64,000 nt of DNA from Chryseobacterium indologenes (GCA_016025055.1 CP065590.1:496001-560000), one strand, 5' to 3'; positions 27,378-37,880 are shown, numbered from the stretch's first letter. Notes: generated from the letters alone by a model not told the origin. Program-made: numbers and translations.

Positions 27378-28719
27378 ATCCTCTAGGGTTTGCTTTAATC
27401 GTTACAAAATCATTGGCTGAGTTATTAGTATCCTGCAAAATAACACGTCCATCAATAATTTCTTTTGTTTTTCTGATCACAGAAAGTCCGGAATAATTGC
27501 CCGCTGCCAACCCTAATTTATTGACTACAAATGTTCTGGATGCATCGATATCAAAAGGGAAGTCTTTAGGGGCTTTCTGTTCATCATCTGTGATATCCAC
27601 TCCATCAATAATGTATTTTTTAGGAATTTGTAAAGTCAAAGAACCTGTGGTGGGAGATTTAGGATTAGCTATTTTCCTCCAGCTGGCAACTTCAGCATCA
27701 GAAGCTCTTACAATCCCGATTCCCAACATGGAATTAAGATTAAGCAACAAATCATTAGAAGCGCTTCCCCAATATGTAATCGCCATATCCGGAACCAAAA
27801 TATTCTGAATATCCCATGCATAAGGCTTTTTACCTATACTTATGTTGTAATCTCCCAGATAAGTTTCAAAATCAGCCTGACTGAGATCAACTGTTTCGTC
27901 AGGGTTTTGTATGGCAACGGATTTCCCGTTAATATCATCATATGGGGCTTTATGGTTCACTGCTGTTTGTGCAATGACAATGCTTTTCCCTGGTAAAATC
28001 GGATATTGAGATCCTGCACCGGGTATTTTAATAAATGTATTGGCATATACATAATCCGTATTGGCTGAAGAGCCACCTCCTGCAGTCAAGCTCCAGTCAA
28101 ACTGACCATTAGGCAAAGTATAATTCGTTACATTATTATTAATATTTCCTTCCAGTAACACTACATATAAGCCATCCGCATATATAATCTGGTCAGAGTT
28201 GTTATGAATTTCAATAAACTGATCCCTGAAACTGGCTCCGGTTTTGGCATTTGACCCTGCATAATAGTATTGTTTGATAACCAGATCCCCAAGGTTTCCA
28301 CTGGAAATTCTTACTAAAGCAGCGGAAATATTGGCATTAACCGTTACTTTCTCCTGAAACCCTCCGAAGTGTACAATTTGATAGCTTGTCTGTTCTCCAA
28401 CCTCTGTTTCATATTCACTTTTCTTCAATTGCAGTTCAGCCCTGATACTATAGTTTCCCGGTAATACTGCATCCAGTTTCAGATCTCCGTTGGCATCTGT
28501 CTTTCCTATAATTTTATCGCCGGTAGCAGCATTTTCCATCGTTACGGTTGCATTGGCAACACCTTTATTGGCAACAGCAGGATATTTTGATGCATCATAT
28601 TTAATATTTACGGTAAATGGTACTGGTTTAATTTCATTCTTTCCTCCGAAATCATCATCTCTGCTGCAACTTATAAGCGCAAAAAACGGAATTATTAACA
28701 AAAATATTAATCGTTTCAT
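27367..28719 (-). CDS. surface lipoprotein with DUF4876-like domain
   Basis: 450 residues from ATG 28719, chosen because the signal peptide then ends in a lipobox at Cys18 (FFALISC). The following SRDDDFGG is an acidic stretch of the kind that directs Bacteroidota lipoproteins to the cell surface. An Ig/carboxypeptidase-regulatory-like domain follows (VANKGVANATVTMEN, then GDLKLDAVLPGNYSI). The large C-terminal region resembles DUF4876 and has lamin-tail-like elements (QFIEIHNNSDQIIYADGLYV). Placed beside a TonB receptor, it may be a substrate-binding surface partner in the manner of SusD. The substrate is unknown. Confidence 0.78.
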   Translation of the reverse strand: MKRLIFLLIIPFFALISCSRDDDFGGKNEIKPVPFTVNIKYDASKYPAVANKGVANATVTMENAATGDKIIGKTDANGDLKLDAVLPGNYSIRAELQLKKSEYETEVGEQTSYQIVHFGGFQEKVTVNANISAALVRISSGNLGDLVIKQYYYAGSNAKTGASFRDQFIEIHNNSDQIIYADGLYVVLLEGNINNNVTNYTLPNGQFDWSLTAGGGSSANTDYVYANTFIKIPGAGSQYPILPGKSIVIAQTAVNHKAPYDDINGKSVAIQNPDETVDLSQADFETYLGDYNISIGKKPYAWDIQNILVPDMAITYWGSASNDLLLNLNSMLGIGIVRASDAEVASWRKIANPKSPTTGSLTLQIPKKYIIDGVDITDDEQKAPKDFPFDIDASRTFVVNKLGLAAGNYSGLSVIRKTKEIIDGRVILQDTNNSANDFVTIKANPRGYAQ

Positions 28720-28738
28720 TATATTCATTTTTATATTA

Positions 28739-31458
28739 TTAAAATCGATATGAAATATTTCCCCCAAAAGAAGTGGAGGTAAAATTACTGTAGACGTATC
28801 CTTTTTCGTCATATGCTTTCAAGTTGAAAACATTACTCACATACACGGAAAGCCTGAAGCCACTTAAAAAATCCTTAGTTACTCTCAAGTGAACATTGTG
28901 TAGCGTTTTATTATATAAACCTGATAATTTTTCGGCAGTAGGTTTTCTGAAGATATTCTGATATTTGATATTATCTCTTTCCCCCTCTGCAATCATCGTG
29001 ATCTTTCCGTCATGATCCATGTATCCGACCGGGTAAATATCGTTAGCATTCGTAAAATTACGGTCTGAAAGGAAATGATCGGTTCTAAGGCCTATGATCA
29101 ATCCTGAAGCGGCCAAGTGGTAATCAAAGCTAAAACTTGCTCTCGCCATGGATGACTTATTTCTGGTGTCATTATATATTCCATACTGAAAAACAGGGTC
29201 ATTTACTTTAGGATCCTGAAATGTATAAATATCAGAATCCTTTTTACCTGAAGTTTCTACATAACTTGCATTAAAACCTATGACCAGATTGAGTGCTTCT
29301 ATCTTTTTGAAACTGGCCATAAGCTCAAGCCCTTTATCTACTGATGTAAAGCCATTGACAATTCTGTTCTGGAGATAATTATATTTTTCAGTTCCAACGA
29401 TCTCGAAAGTAGGTACTTCCGTTCCAGTTATATTGATATTTACTTTAGCCTTATCCATCATCTTAGGAACACTCATCGTTGTAAAACCATCAAATAATCT
29501 GTTGTAGTATCCGGTAAGATTAAATGTGGCAAATGGAAACTTGTAATCAATCCCTATTTCTGTTTTCCAGCTTCTTGATGGCTTTAAGTCCGAGTTATCT
29601 CCCGGTGTAACAACCGTCTGCATAATAGCTGCTGAATAATATCCGGGCAAACGATAATCTCCCAGCAAAAGGTCATAATATCTTGGAGCAGTGTAAAGCT
29701 GATTGAGGGAAGGTGCTTTTGAGGTTAAACCTACTCCTCCTCTTATGGAAAGATTTCCCATCTGATAAGAAGTATTCACCCTGGGCGAAAAAGTTGAAAA
29801 AGAATTCTGAAGATCATAACGAAGTCCCAGATTAGCTCTGAAAATATGCCGGCTGGCAAATGCCTTGGTAACATTATCCTGAATATAAACTGCATACTGC
29901 TTGCTTGCAAATACATTATCCCGATAATTATAATCCCTCATCCCATTTGAACTTTGCCCGGCTGCCAGAATGGTATTAAATTGTCCTGCTGTTCCATACC
30001 TTCCTTTTCCTAAATTATTTCCATATCTGAAATTAACACCTACACTGTAGGAATGCAACCACTTGGATTGGGTTAAACGGGTTCCATCCACGCTAAAATT
30101 CGTATAAATATTAAGTGGTTTTCCGTCTGCATATGCCTGATTTTCATAATTTGGTGGTGTATAAGGAGCATAATACACCTGATTACCTGTAGCATTTCCA
30201 TAAGGACGAGCTCCCTGATTCATCCAGTACCTTCTTTCGGTAAATTGTGTTGCATAACTGATTCCCACATCCCCGCTGATCATTCTGAAAAAGGCTTGCT
30301 GCCATTACGCGCAAAGGAATAACTCATATTATTCCCCAGTGAAAAGCTTTTGTTATCTACATTGATAATAACTCCTTTAATATCATCCGGATCCTGTTTA
30401 CCTTTACTTGTATTGGTAGAAAATGCTGCTGATAGTTTATTTTTAAAACCGCTTTTCCCGTTGGAAGACCAGAGAAGATTTAAAGTAGTTCTGTCATATC
30501 CCACCAGGCTTGTTCTTGGATCTGAAAGCGAGTTCATATAATCTGCAGAGACATTAAGGGCATTGTTTTTATTAATTCCAAAACCTTTTGTTACGCCGAT
30601 CTGGTAAGTTCCTTCTCTTAGTGAGGCATTCAGTCGGAGTGGAGAAGACTTTGCAGTAGTAATTACTTTGATAAGTCCTGAGGTTAAATCGCCATATTTG
30701 GCATCAGGAACACCTTGTATCACCTCAATGCTTTCAATATTATCTGTAGGAATTTCTCTGAGATCCACACCGTAGTTGGGCTGTCCGGGCATTAAGTTAC
30801 CTCCGTTCGTTGAAGTATTAAAACTTAATCCAAACGCGGAGCTGTTCGCAGAGTCATAGCTTTGCATATTTTCGTTGTTGGATAGAGCAATATCGTTAAC
30901 CATCAACTGTACTCCAAATGCTCTGTTTCCAAAATCGTCACCTCCGGGTATACTTCCTGAACTGGTTACAGAAGAACCGCTGGCTGTTCTGAATACAATA
31001 TTTTTAAACTGGGTATTATCAAATTGTTGTACATATTGACCCGGAAGTTGCTGAAGCACATCACCAATAGAAAACGACTGAAGATTCTGGAGGGCTTCCT
31101 GCTGAATAACAATTTCAGAAAATTGCTTTTTTCTTGCCGTAAGCTGTACGCTTTCAATTCTGATTTCTGATTTTTCCCGGGAAGAACTTTTGGGAGAAAG
31201 TATTTTAAGTCGCAATTCATCACCGTCCTTCAGTGTAATGGTTTCTTCCTGATTATGATCATTACGAAAGGTCAATTGACATTTTCCTCTCAGAACTATA
31301 GAATGATCATTTTTAGAAAATTCTTGGCACTCCTTCACTCCACCATTAATAAGTTCTACTTTTTGAAGCTTGCCATTGTGGAAGAGCTCAACGGTCTGAG
31401 CCGACAACAATCCTCCTGTTGCAAAAAATACAACACCAGCTAATAACGATACTTTCAC
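28739..31458 (-). CDS. TonB-dependent receptor (frameshifted)
   Basis: An active-transport outer-membrane receptor of about 906 residues after one base is added in the A5 run at 30288-30292. The start is a GTG (31458), with no ATG upstream. A signal peptide (to LLSAQ) is followed by an N-terminal extension of about 90 residues without the usual carboxypeptidase-like domain. The plug comes next (SIGDVLQQLPGQYV, IPTDNIESIEVIQGVPDAKY with GDLTSGLI), then a barrel ending in NISYRF. The operon order is receptor, lipoprotein, barrel, peroxidase. A candidate operator overlaps the promoter, so the system may respond to a metal. The ligand is unknown. Confidence 0.92.
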
Positions 31459-31478
31459 CCTTAGAATATTTAGAACGG

Positions 31479-31508
31479 CAAAATTAATTATAATTATTCT
31501 AAATAAAA
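31479..31508 (-). promoter_or_regulatory. promoter and candidate operator of the receptor operon
   Basis: On the minus strand TAATTTTG (31486-31479) matches the Bacteroidota -7 element, 20 bases before the GTG. Immediately upstream, and overlapping the -33 region, is TTTTATTTAGAATAA (31508-31494), an exact copy of the motif at 23741-23755. Downstream there is an opposed half-site, GTTCTAAATATTC (around 31465-31477). A repressor bound here would block the promoter. The AT-rich TTTAGAA/TTCTAAA halves resemble Fur-type boxes, but this is inference. Confidence 0.5.
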
Positions 31509-31665
31509 AAAGAAATATAGAATTATTTTAGTTATTATTTCTTAAAACAAATAAAAGTAACTATACAATTCCCTCTATGAAGAATAAAATAATAAAATAT
31601 TCAAAGGAGGAAACCGGATGATAGGGATGAAAATTATTCTGAGCGGAAACTTCTATAATACAAAA

Positions 31666-31694
31666 CCCCGCAGCAAACAAAGTTTGCTGCGGGG
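31666..31694. terminator. terminator of dnaK
   Basis: A perfect 13-bp GC-rich stem (CCCCGCAGCAAAC with its complement) with loop AAA, flanked by AAAA on the left, which becomes the U-run for the minus strand. Confidence 0.85.
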
Positions 31695-31732
31695 CTTATC
31701 TTTATACTTAAAGTGTTCCTTACACTTATTTA

Positions 31733-33631
31733 TTATTTTACTTCTTCGAAGTCTGCATCCTGTACATCATCAGCACCCCCTGCATTACCTCCAGGATTTT
31801 GTCCTGCTCCTGCATCAGCACCCGGCTGTTGACCCGCTGCATATAATTCTTCAGAAGCTGCCATCCATGCTGCGTCTAATGCTTCAGTTTTAGCTTTTAC
31901 GTCATCAACATTTTTAGCTTCGAAAGCAGTTTTCAATTCTCCGTGAGCCGCTTCGATTGCTGCTTTTTTATCAGCAGAAAGTTTTTCACCGAATTCTTTC
32001 AATTGCTTTTCAGTCTGGAAGATCAATCCGTCTGCTTTATTGAAGATTTCAACTTCTTCTTTTTTCTTGGCATCCGCTGCAGAGTTTTCCTGAGCTTCTT
32101 TTTTCATTCTTTCGATTTCTTCGTCAGAAAGACCTGAAGAAGCCTGGATTTTGATAGACTGCTCTTTACCAGTTCCTTTATCTTTAGCAGATACACTTAA
32201 GATACCGTTAGCATCAATATCGAAAGTTACTTCAATCTGAGGAACTCCTCTTGGTGCCGGTGGAATATCTGTAAGGTCAAATCTACCGATTTCTTTATTA
32301 TCGTTGAACATAGATCTTTCTCCCTGTCCTACTCTGATGCTTACAGCTGGCTGGTTGTCAGAAGCTGTAGAGAATACTTCAGATTTTTTAGTTGGGATGG
32401 TAGTATTCGCTTCAATTAATTTTGTGAATACAGAACCCATAGTTTCAATACCTAAAGAAAGTGGAGTAACGTCAAGAAGTAATACATCTTTCACATCACC
32501 TGTTAATACACCTCCCTGGATAGCTGCACCAATAGCTACAACCTCATCCGGGTTAACTCCTTTAGATGGTTTTTTACCGAAGAATTTTTCTACTTCTTCC
32601 TGGATGATCGGGATTCTTGTAGAACCACCTACCAAGATTACTTCGTCAATATCAGAAGTTGATAAACCTGCATCTTTTAATGCTTTAGCAACCGGCTCCA
32701 TAGATCTTCTTACAAGATCAGCAGATAATTGCTCGAATTTAGCTTTAGTTAAAGTCTTCACTAAGTGCTTAGGACCTGTAGCTGTAGCTGTAATATAGGG
32801 TAAGTTGATCTCAGTCTGTGGAGAAGAAGACAATTCGATTTTAGCTTTTTCAGCTGCTTCTTTCAATCTTTGAAGAGCAATAGCATCAGTTTTTAAATCT
32901 ACTCCTTCTTCAGCTTTGAATTCGTCAGCCATCCAGTTGATGATCACATCATCAAAGTCATCACCTCCCAAGTGAGTATCACCGTTTGTAGACAATACTT
33001 CGAATACACCGTCTCCCAAGTCAAGGATAGAGATATCGAAAGTACCACCTCCAAGGTCATATACTGCGATTTTCTGATCTTTATGATTTTTATCAAGACC
33101 GTAAGCTAATGCTGCAGCTGTAGGCTCGTTGATAATTCTTTCTACTTTAAGACCAGCAATTTCACCAGCTTCTTTTGTAGCTTGTCTTTGTGCGTCGTTG
33201 AAATAAGCAGGAACAGTGATTACCGCTCTTGTTACTTCTTGTCCAAGATAATCTTCAGCAGTTTTCTTCATTTTCTGAAGAGTCATTGCAGAAATTTCCT
33301 GTGGAGTATATTCTCTATCGTCAATTTTTACTTTTACAGTATCGTTTGGCCCGGAAACCACTTTATAAGGTACTCTTGCGATTTCTGAAGCATCATCTTT
33401 AAAGTGTGTTCCAATAAATCTTTTGATAGAGTAAACAGTCTTTGTTGGATTCGTTACAGCCTGTCTTTTTGCAGGATCACCTACTTTTCTTTCACCATCT
33501 TCTGTGAAAGCTACAATCGAAGGTGTTGTTCTTTTACCTTCTGCATTCGGGATAACAACAGGGTCTTTACCCTCCATCACAGCAACACAAGAGTTGGTTG
33601 TTCCTAAGTCAATTCCAATTATTTTACTCAT
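31733..33631 (-). CDS. dnaK: molecular chaperone DnaK (Hsp70)
   Basis: An ATP-driven chaperone of 632 residues. The ATPase domain has [16 protein letters not shown] at the N-terminus, [31 protein letters not shown] and [13 protein letters not shown]. The linker region ([15 protein letters not shown]) is followed by the substrate-binding domain. The C-terminal lid ends with a Gly/Ala-rich tail and the acidic [11 protein letters not shown]. The length is standard. No grpE or dnaJ adjoins it. The upstream region has a TGACA direct repeat and no clear TAnnTTTG, which might reflect heat-shock control. Confidence 0.98.
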   Translation of the reverse strand: MSKIIGIDLGTTNSCVAVMEGKDPVVIPNAEGKRTTPSIVAFTEDGERKVGDPAKRQAVTNPTKTVYSIKRFIGTHFKDDASEIARVPYKVVSGPNDTVKVKIDDREYTPQEISAMTLQKMKKTAEDYLGQEVTRAVITVPAYFNDAQRQATKEAGEIAGLKVERIINEPTAAALAYGLDKNHKDQKIAVYDLGGGTFDISILDLGDGVFEVLSTNGDTHLGGDDFDDVIINWMADEFKAEEGVDLKTDAIALQRLKEAAEKAKIELSSSPQTEINLPYITATATGPKHLVKTLTKAKFEQLSADLVRRSMEPVAKALKDAGLSTSDIDEVILVGGSTRIPIIQEEVEKFFGKKPSKGVNPDEVVAIGAAIQGGVLTGDVKDVLLLDVTPLSLGIETMGSVFTKLIEANTTIPTKKSEVFSTASDNQPAVSIRVGQGERSMFNDNKEIGRFDLTDIPPAPRGVPQIEVTFDIDANGILSVSAKDKGTGKEQSIKIQASSGLSDEEIERMKKEAQENSAADAKKKEEVEIFNKADGLIFQTEKQLKEFGEKLSADKKAAIEAAHGELKTAFEAKNVDDVKAKTEALDAAWMAASEELYAAGQQPGADAGAGQNPGGNAGGADDVQDADFEEVK

Positions 33632-33733
33632 AATATTTTATATTTTTTTCTAATTTTTAATTTAATTTACACTCTCAATTTCTCAATATCTGTACCATTC
33701 AAAGTTTTGTGACAAAATGACACAATAAAAATA

Positions 33734-33758
33734 AAAACCCCGCTTATACCGGGGTTTT
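33734..33758. terminator. terminator between dnaK promoter region and the 33822 gene
   Basis: A 9-bp stem (AAAACCCCG with CGGGGTTTT) and a 7-base loop. The right arm supplies a T-run on the plus strand and the left arm a U-run for the minus strand. It lies 64 bases after the stop of the minus-strand gene at 33822-34526, which it probably terminates. Confidence 0.75.
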
Positions 33759-33821
33759 GAAATCAGATTCAGGCAAAAACATCATTTTTTTGAACAGGGA
33801 TATGCCAATCTTCACTCTGAG

Positions 33822-34526
33822 TTATTTACTTTCTTTTAAAACCTGAATGAGAAAATATCCAACATCAGGATCTACCGGATATATCCTTCCCGTATTGATA
33901 CCAATACCCATTCCATTCGTGCCAAAACCAACTCCGTCTATACCCAAGCCTGAAAAACTATAAAATTTACTAAACTGTTCCGGCTTCCATTTCACCCACA
34001 CAGCCATTCCCGTGATCCCTCCTTTTACAATCTTCACTTCTTCACTTTCTTTTAAAGTGATTTTCATAAATGTGTTGTCTCTCACTTCTTTTTTTTCTCC
34101 GTTTACTTTAAATTTTGAAGTTTTATCAGTATTCAAAACCGGTTCTCCAATAATATAAACATTGTTTTTTTCAACCCAAAGACTCTGTTGTTTGATATCT
34201 GAATCCTCAAGATAATAAGTATCCAAAACCAGTTCAGCGTCATTTTGGTTATCCGCTTCCTTAAAACTTACGACATGATAGGCATTAGCTCCTGATCGTT
34301 TCGCCTCATCAGCGATCGCTGTAAACAAATGTCCAAGATACGTGTTGGGGTAATGAGCTTTGTACTGTGCTACAAATGAAGACTTATAGTTGGCTTCGTT
34401 CTTTAAAGGAATCATAAATTCCCGGGGAGTCAGATTCTCCAATTTCCCTTTTTCTATTATATCTACATATTGGCTGTAGTTCCAGGTAAACAACTGCAAA
34501 AGAAGCACGGTAATAATTTTTTTCAT
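33822..34526 (-). CDS. hypothetical exported protein
   Basis: 234 residues with a signal peptide (LLLQLFTWNYSQ). No family is recognised. The middle has a conserved-looking helix (LGHLFTAIADEAKRSGANAY with HVVSF), and the C-terminal third is Gly-rich (FSGLGIDGVGFGTNGMGIGI). The protein is probably periplasmic. It is monocistronic between dnaK and ppk1. Confidence 0.6.
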   Translation of the reverse strand: MKKIITVLLLQLFTWNYSQYVDIIEKGKLENLTPREFMIPLKNEANYKSSFVAQYKAHYPNTYLGHLFTAIADEAKRSGANAYHVVSFKEADNQNDAELVLDTYYLEDSDIKQQSLWVEKNNVYIIGEPVLNTDKTSKFKVNGEKKEVRDNTFMKITLKESEEVKIVKGGITGMAVWVKWKPEQFSKFYSFSGLGIDGVGFGTNGMGIGINTGRIYPVDPDVGYFLIQVLKESK

Positions 34527-34756
34527 GATTAATTTTTTTTTTGGTTTTCTGAAAATGCTGTTTCACGCCTGGTAGATAAAACATCAGAATTTCTCACCCT
34601 GGCCGTCCGTTTTTTCCAAATAAATATATTAAAAAAACATTGATATTCAGACACTTTAAAAAGACACCATTATCATAAAAAGGAATAATTCACAATCCTC
34701 TCTAAAATTAATCAAAGTTTAACCTTAGAAATAGGGGTAAAAACTTTGCGAATTCT

Positions 34757-34764
34757 TATTTTTG
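34757..34764 (+). promoter_or_regulatory. -7 element of ppk1-ppx
   Basis: TATTTTTG matches TAnnTTTG and lies 21 bases before the ATG at 34786. No good -33 TTG at the expected spacing. Confidence 0.4.
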
Positions 34765-34785
34765 ATAAAATATATACATTTAAGA

Positions 34786-36858
34786 ATGTCTTTACACTTT
34801 AATCCAAGAGATATTACATGGCTTGCCTTTAATGAGAGAGTTTTACAGGAAGCTATGGATGAAAAAGTTCCTTTGCATTTAAGAATACGTTTTCTCGGAA
34901 TCTTCTCCAACAACCTCGATGAATTCTTCAGAGTACGTGTTGCCGGATTAAAGCGTGCCATGGATTTTAAGGAAAAAGTGATTGCTGAGTCTTTTTATCA
35001 GCCTCCATCCAAAATCCTTCAACGAATCAATGAAGTGGTCATGAGGCAACAGCTTAATTTCGACAAAACCTGGAAAAAGATCCAGACCGAAATGGCTGAA
35101 CATAAAGTTTACATTAAAAACGCCAAAAATCTGACCGCAAAACAGAAAGAGTTTGTCAGAACTTACTTTGATGAAGTCGTGGAATCTAATGTAATCCCTA
35201 TTCTCCTTCATGAAAACACTCCCATGCCTTACCTGAGGGACAAAAGTCTCTATCTGGGGGTAGCCATGAGAAAAAAAGACTGGCAATATTCCAGTAATTA
35301 TGCTATTATTGAAATTCCTTCTCGTTTTGTCGGAAGATTCGTATTGTTGCCAACAGAAGATCCTGAAGAGAAAAATGTCATGCTTCTTGAAGATGTAATT
35401 ACCTTTAACCTGCCTCACATTTTTTCCTATTTCGGGTATGATGAGTTTGCAGCCAATGCTTTTAAAGTAACAAAAGATGCGGAACTGGATCTGGATAATG
35501 ATATCCGCACCAACTTCGCAGAAAAAATAGAAAAAGGACTCAAAAACAGAAGAAAAGGAAAACCTACGCGTTTCGTTTTTGACAAAGATATGGATAAAGC
35601 CCTGCTGGAGCTTCTCATCCGAAAATTGAACCTGACCAAAAAAGACAGTATTATTCCGGGAGGAAAAATCCATAATTTCAAACATTTCATGGATTTTCCT
35701 GATGTTTTTGAAGCCTATGCAAGACCCGTGGAAAGAACCTCCTTTACTCATCAGGCTTTTGAGCACGGTGAAAGAGTAACGGATGTGATTCTTAAAGAAG
35801 ATGTACTGCTCACGTTCCCTTATCACAAATATAACCCGGTCATTGACCTTCTTCGTGAGGCCGCAATGGATCCCGATGTAAAGTCAATACAAATCACCGC
35901 ATATCGTCTTGCAAGCAGCTCAAAGATCATCAATGCCCTGATCTATGCAGCCCGAAACGGCAAAGAAGTTACGGTAATGCTGGAACTTCAGGCAAGATTT
36001 GATGAGGAATCCAACCTGGAATGGAAAGACATGTTGGAACCGGAAGGAATCACCGTACTTGTAGGGCTCCCGAATAAAAAGGTACATGCCAAATTATGCG
36101 TTATCAAAAAGAGGGCTCACAACAAAACCATTCAGTACGGGTTTGTAAGTACCGGAAATTTTAATGAAAAAACAGCAAGAATCTACGGTGATCATTTGCT
36201 CCTGACATCAGACCGTGGCATTATGGCAGACATTAATAAAGTATTCAATGTATTAAAAAAACCGAAAGATGACTTCATTTCAGTTTTGAAAACATGTAAA
36301 AATTTATTAGTTTGCCCTCAGTTTATGCGCGAAAAGATTGTTCACCATATCGACAAGGAAATCGAGGAGGCCAAAGCCGGAAGAAAAGCTGAAATCATTG
36401 TAAAAGTAAACTCTCTAAGCGACCGTCTACTGATTGAAAAATTATATGATGCCGCCACCGTGGGCGTCACCATCAAACTTATTGTCAGGGGAATTTATTG
36501 CGCAGTAAATCAGAAAGAATTTAAAGAAAAAATAAAAGCGATAAGTATTGTAGACGAATATCTGGAACATGCCAGGGTGATGTATTTCTATAACAAAGGT
36601 TCGGAGGATCTGTATATTTCCTCGGCAGACTGGATGACCAGAAATCTTGATTACAGGATTGAAGCAGCTGCTAAAATCACTGATAAAAACCTGAAAAAGG
36701 AATTAAAAGACATTCTTGACATTCAGCTCAGAGATAATGTAAAAGCCAGAATTTTAGATAAAAAACTGAGCAATGAATATATCAGAAACGATAAAAAAGA
36801 ATGCCGATCACAAATTGAAACCTATATATATTTAAAAGCTAAAACCAACAAAAAATGA
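34786..36858 (+). CDS. ppk1: polyphosphate kinase 1
   Basis: Makes inorganic polyphosphate from ATP, at the membrane or in the cytoplasm. It has 690 residues from ATG 34786 (MSLHFNPRDITWLAFNERVL). The extension from 34762 is not needed. The N-terminal domain contains FLGIFSNNLDEFFRVRVAGL. The catalytic domains carry FPYHKYNPVIDLLREAAMDP and the phospholipase-D-like motif GLPNKKVHAKLC, whose His is the autophosphorylation site in this family. GFVSTGNFNEKTARIYGDH also matches. The exopolyphosphatase gene overlaps it by 4 bases (ATGA), so synthesis and breakdown of polyphosphate are co-translated. Confidence 0.97.
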   Translation: MSLHFNPRDITWLAFNERVLQEAMDEKVPLHLRIRFLGIFSNNLDEFFRVRVAGLKRAMDFKEKVIAESFYQPPSKILQRINEVVMRQQLNFDKTWKKIQTEMAEHKVYIKNAKNLTAKQKEFVRTYFDEVVESNVIPILLHENTPMPYLRDKSLYLGVAMRKKDWQYSSNYAIIEIPSRFVGRFVLLPTEDPEEKNVMLLEDVITFNLPHIFSYFGYDEFAANAFKVTKDAELDLDNDIRTNFAEKIEKGLKNRRKGKPTRFVFDKDMDKALLELLIRKLNLTKKDSIIPGGKIHNFKHFMDFPDVFEAYARPVERTSFTHQAFEHGERVTDVILKEDVLLTFPYHKYNPVIDLLREAAMDPDVKSIQITAYRLASSSKIINALIYAARNGKEVTVMLELQARFDEESNLEWKDMLEPEGITVLVGLPNKKVHAKLCVIKKRAHNKTIQYGFVSTGNFNEKTARIYGDHLLLTSDRGIMADINKVFNVLKKPKDDFISVLKTCKNLLVCPQFMREKIVHHIDKEIEEAKAGRKAEIIVKVNSLSDRLLIEKLYDAATVGVTIKLIVRGIYCAVNQKEFKEKIKAISIVDEYLEHARVMYFYNKGSEDLYISSADWMTRNLDYRIEAAAKITDKNLKKELKDILDIQLRDNVKARILDKKLSNEYIRNDKKECRSQIETYIYLKAKTNKK

Positions 36859-37739
36859 AGATAGCAGCGATAGACATAGGAAGTAATGCAGCCCGACTTC
36901 TTATCAATGAAGTAAAAATAAATAACAGAAAACCTGAATTCATCAAGCTCAACCTTCTGAGAATCCCTCTCAGGTTGGGAATGGATGTTTTCACCATGGG
37001 TAAAATCGGTCACGAAAGGGAGAAAATGGTCATTGATTCTATGAAAATCTTTAGTGACCTGATGAAAATCTATAAAGTAGACCATTACAGGGCCTGCGCT
37101 ACAAGTGCCATGCGTGACGCAGCCAATGGAAATGAAATCATCAGGCAGGTAAAAGATACATCGGGAATCAACATAGAGATCATCTCCGGTGACGAAGAAG
37201 CAAGTTTGGTTTTTGAAAACCATATAGCAGAAGGTCTCGACAAAGAATTCGCCTATTTATATATTGATGTGGGAGGAGGTTCTACAGAGCTTACGTTCTA
37301 TGAAAACAATAAAATGGTATACGAGAGATCTTTCAACATCGGAACCATCCGTCTTCTGAATAATCTGGTTACTTTAGATAACTGGAAAGAAATGAAAGAT
37401 GAGATCAAAAATAATATTGTCAGCAAAAAACCGATCGTGGCCATTGGTTCAGGAGGAAATATCAACAAAGTATTCTCCATGAGCAAAACCAAAGACGGAA
37501 AACCGATGTCACTTTCTCATCTTAAAAAAGTATACAAGGTTTTTAATGAGCTTTCTGTGGAAGAAAGGATGACCAAATACTCTCTCAGAGAAGACAGGGC
37601 TGATGTCTTGGTACCTGCGTTGAGTATTTTCAATAACGTCATGTCCTGGGCGGATATCAACAGAATCTTTGTTCCGAAAATATCTGTAGCAGACGGTTTG
37701 ATTCAGAATATCTACAGCCAGCTGCAACATAAAAAATAA
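36855..37739 (+). CDS. ppx: Ppx/GppA-family exopolyphosphatase
   Basis: Removes terminal phosphates from polyphosphate, or from pppGpp, as an actin-like ATPase-fold enzyme. It has 294 residues, the short form without the C-terminal HD domain. Motifs are AIDIGSNAARLL at the start, RACATSAMRDA with a basic patch, ISGDEEASLVFE, and the phosphate-binding YIDVGGGSTEL. Its ATG overlaps the ppk1 stop. A hairpin follows at 37764. Confidence 0.94.
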   Translation: MKIAAIDIGSNAARLLINEVKINNRKPEFIKLNLLRIPLRLGMDVFTMGKIGHEREKMVIDSMKIFSDLMKIYKVDHYRACATSAMRDAANGNEIIRQVKDTSGINIEIISGDEEASLVFENHIAEGLDKEFAYLYIDVGGGSTELTFYENNKMVYERSFNIGTIRLLNNLVTLDNWKEMKDEIKNNIVSKKPIVAIGSGGNINKVFSMSKTKDGKPMSLSHLKKVYKVFNELSVEERMTKYSLREDRADVLVPALSIFNNVMSWADINRIFVPKISVADGLIQNIYSQLQHKK

Positions 37740-37763
37740 GTTTTCAAGAGATCAGTCATATGG

Positions 37764-37786
37764 AAGCCGGCATCATTGTCCGGCTT
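37764..37786 (+). terminator. terminator of ppk1-ppx
   Basis: A 7-bp stem (AAGCCGG with CCGGCTT), a 9-base loop and then TTATTTTTC, 25 bases after the ppx stop. Confidence 0.7.
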
Positions 37787-37797
37787 TTATTTTTCAG

Positions 37798-37880
37798 GAG
37801 CTGTTTCCCGCTTTCCGCTATATCTTTTTCGCCTCCCCTTTCCTCTCAGAAAAAGGATGCCGCTGCAATCGGGGCTATTT
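37798..37880. repeat. dispersed intergenic repeat with TTTCCGCT...AAAAAGGATGCCGCT core
   Basis: The run CCCGCTTTCCGCTATATC, then a divergent centre, then GAAAAAGGATGCCGCTGCAA and TCGGGGCTA matches a widespread Chryseobacterium intergenic element as I remember it. ATCTTTTTC and GAAAAAGGAT form an imperfect stem around 37822-37858. This is recognition from memory and has not been searched. Confidence 0.4.

Noticed and set aside
28739..31458. Treating the 28739-30283 and 30280-31458 parts as two separate TonB proteins
   Set aside because: The plug is only in one part and most of the barrel only in the other. They rejoin with one base in an A5 run, so they are one gene.
31605..31700. A strong AGGAGG followed by ATG at 31618
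   Set aside because: The reading frame runs straight into the dnaK terminator hairpin and antisense to dnaK. AGGAGG is not a usual start signal in Bacteroidota, so a real gene is unlikely.
34948..35826. A 292-codon minus-strand ORF antisense to ppk1
   Set aside because: It lies entirely within ppk1, whose motifs are unambiguous. The translation is Phe-rich with no domain, as expected for a shadow of an AT-rich gene.
37290..37740. Minus-strand ORFs inside ppx
   Set aside because: Shadows of a well-supported exopolyphosphatase gene.
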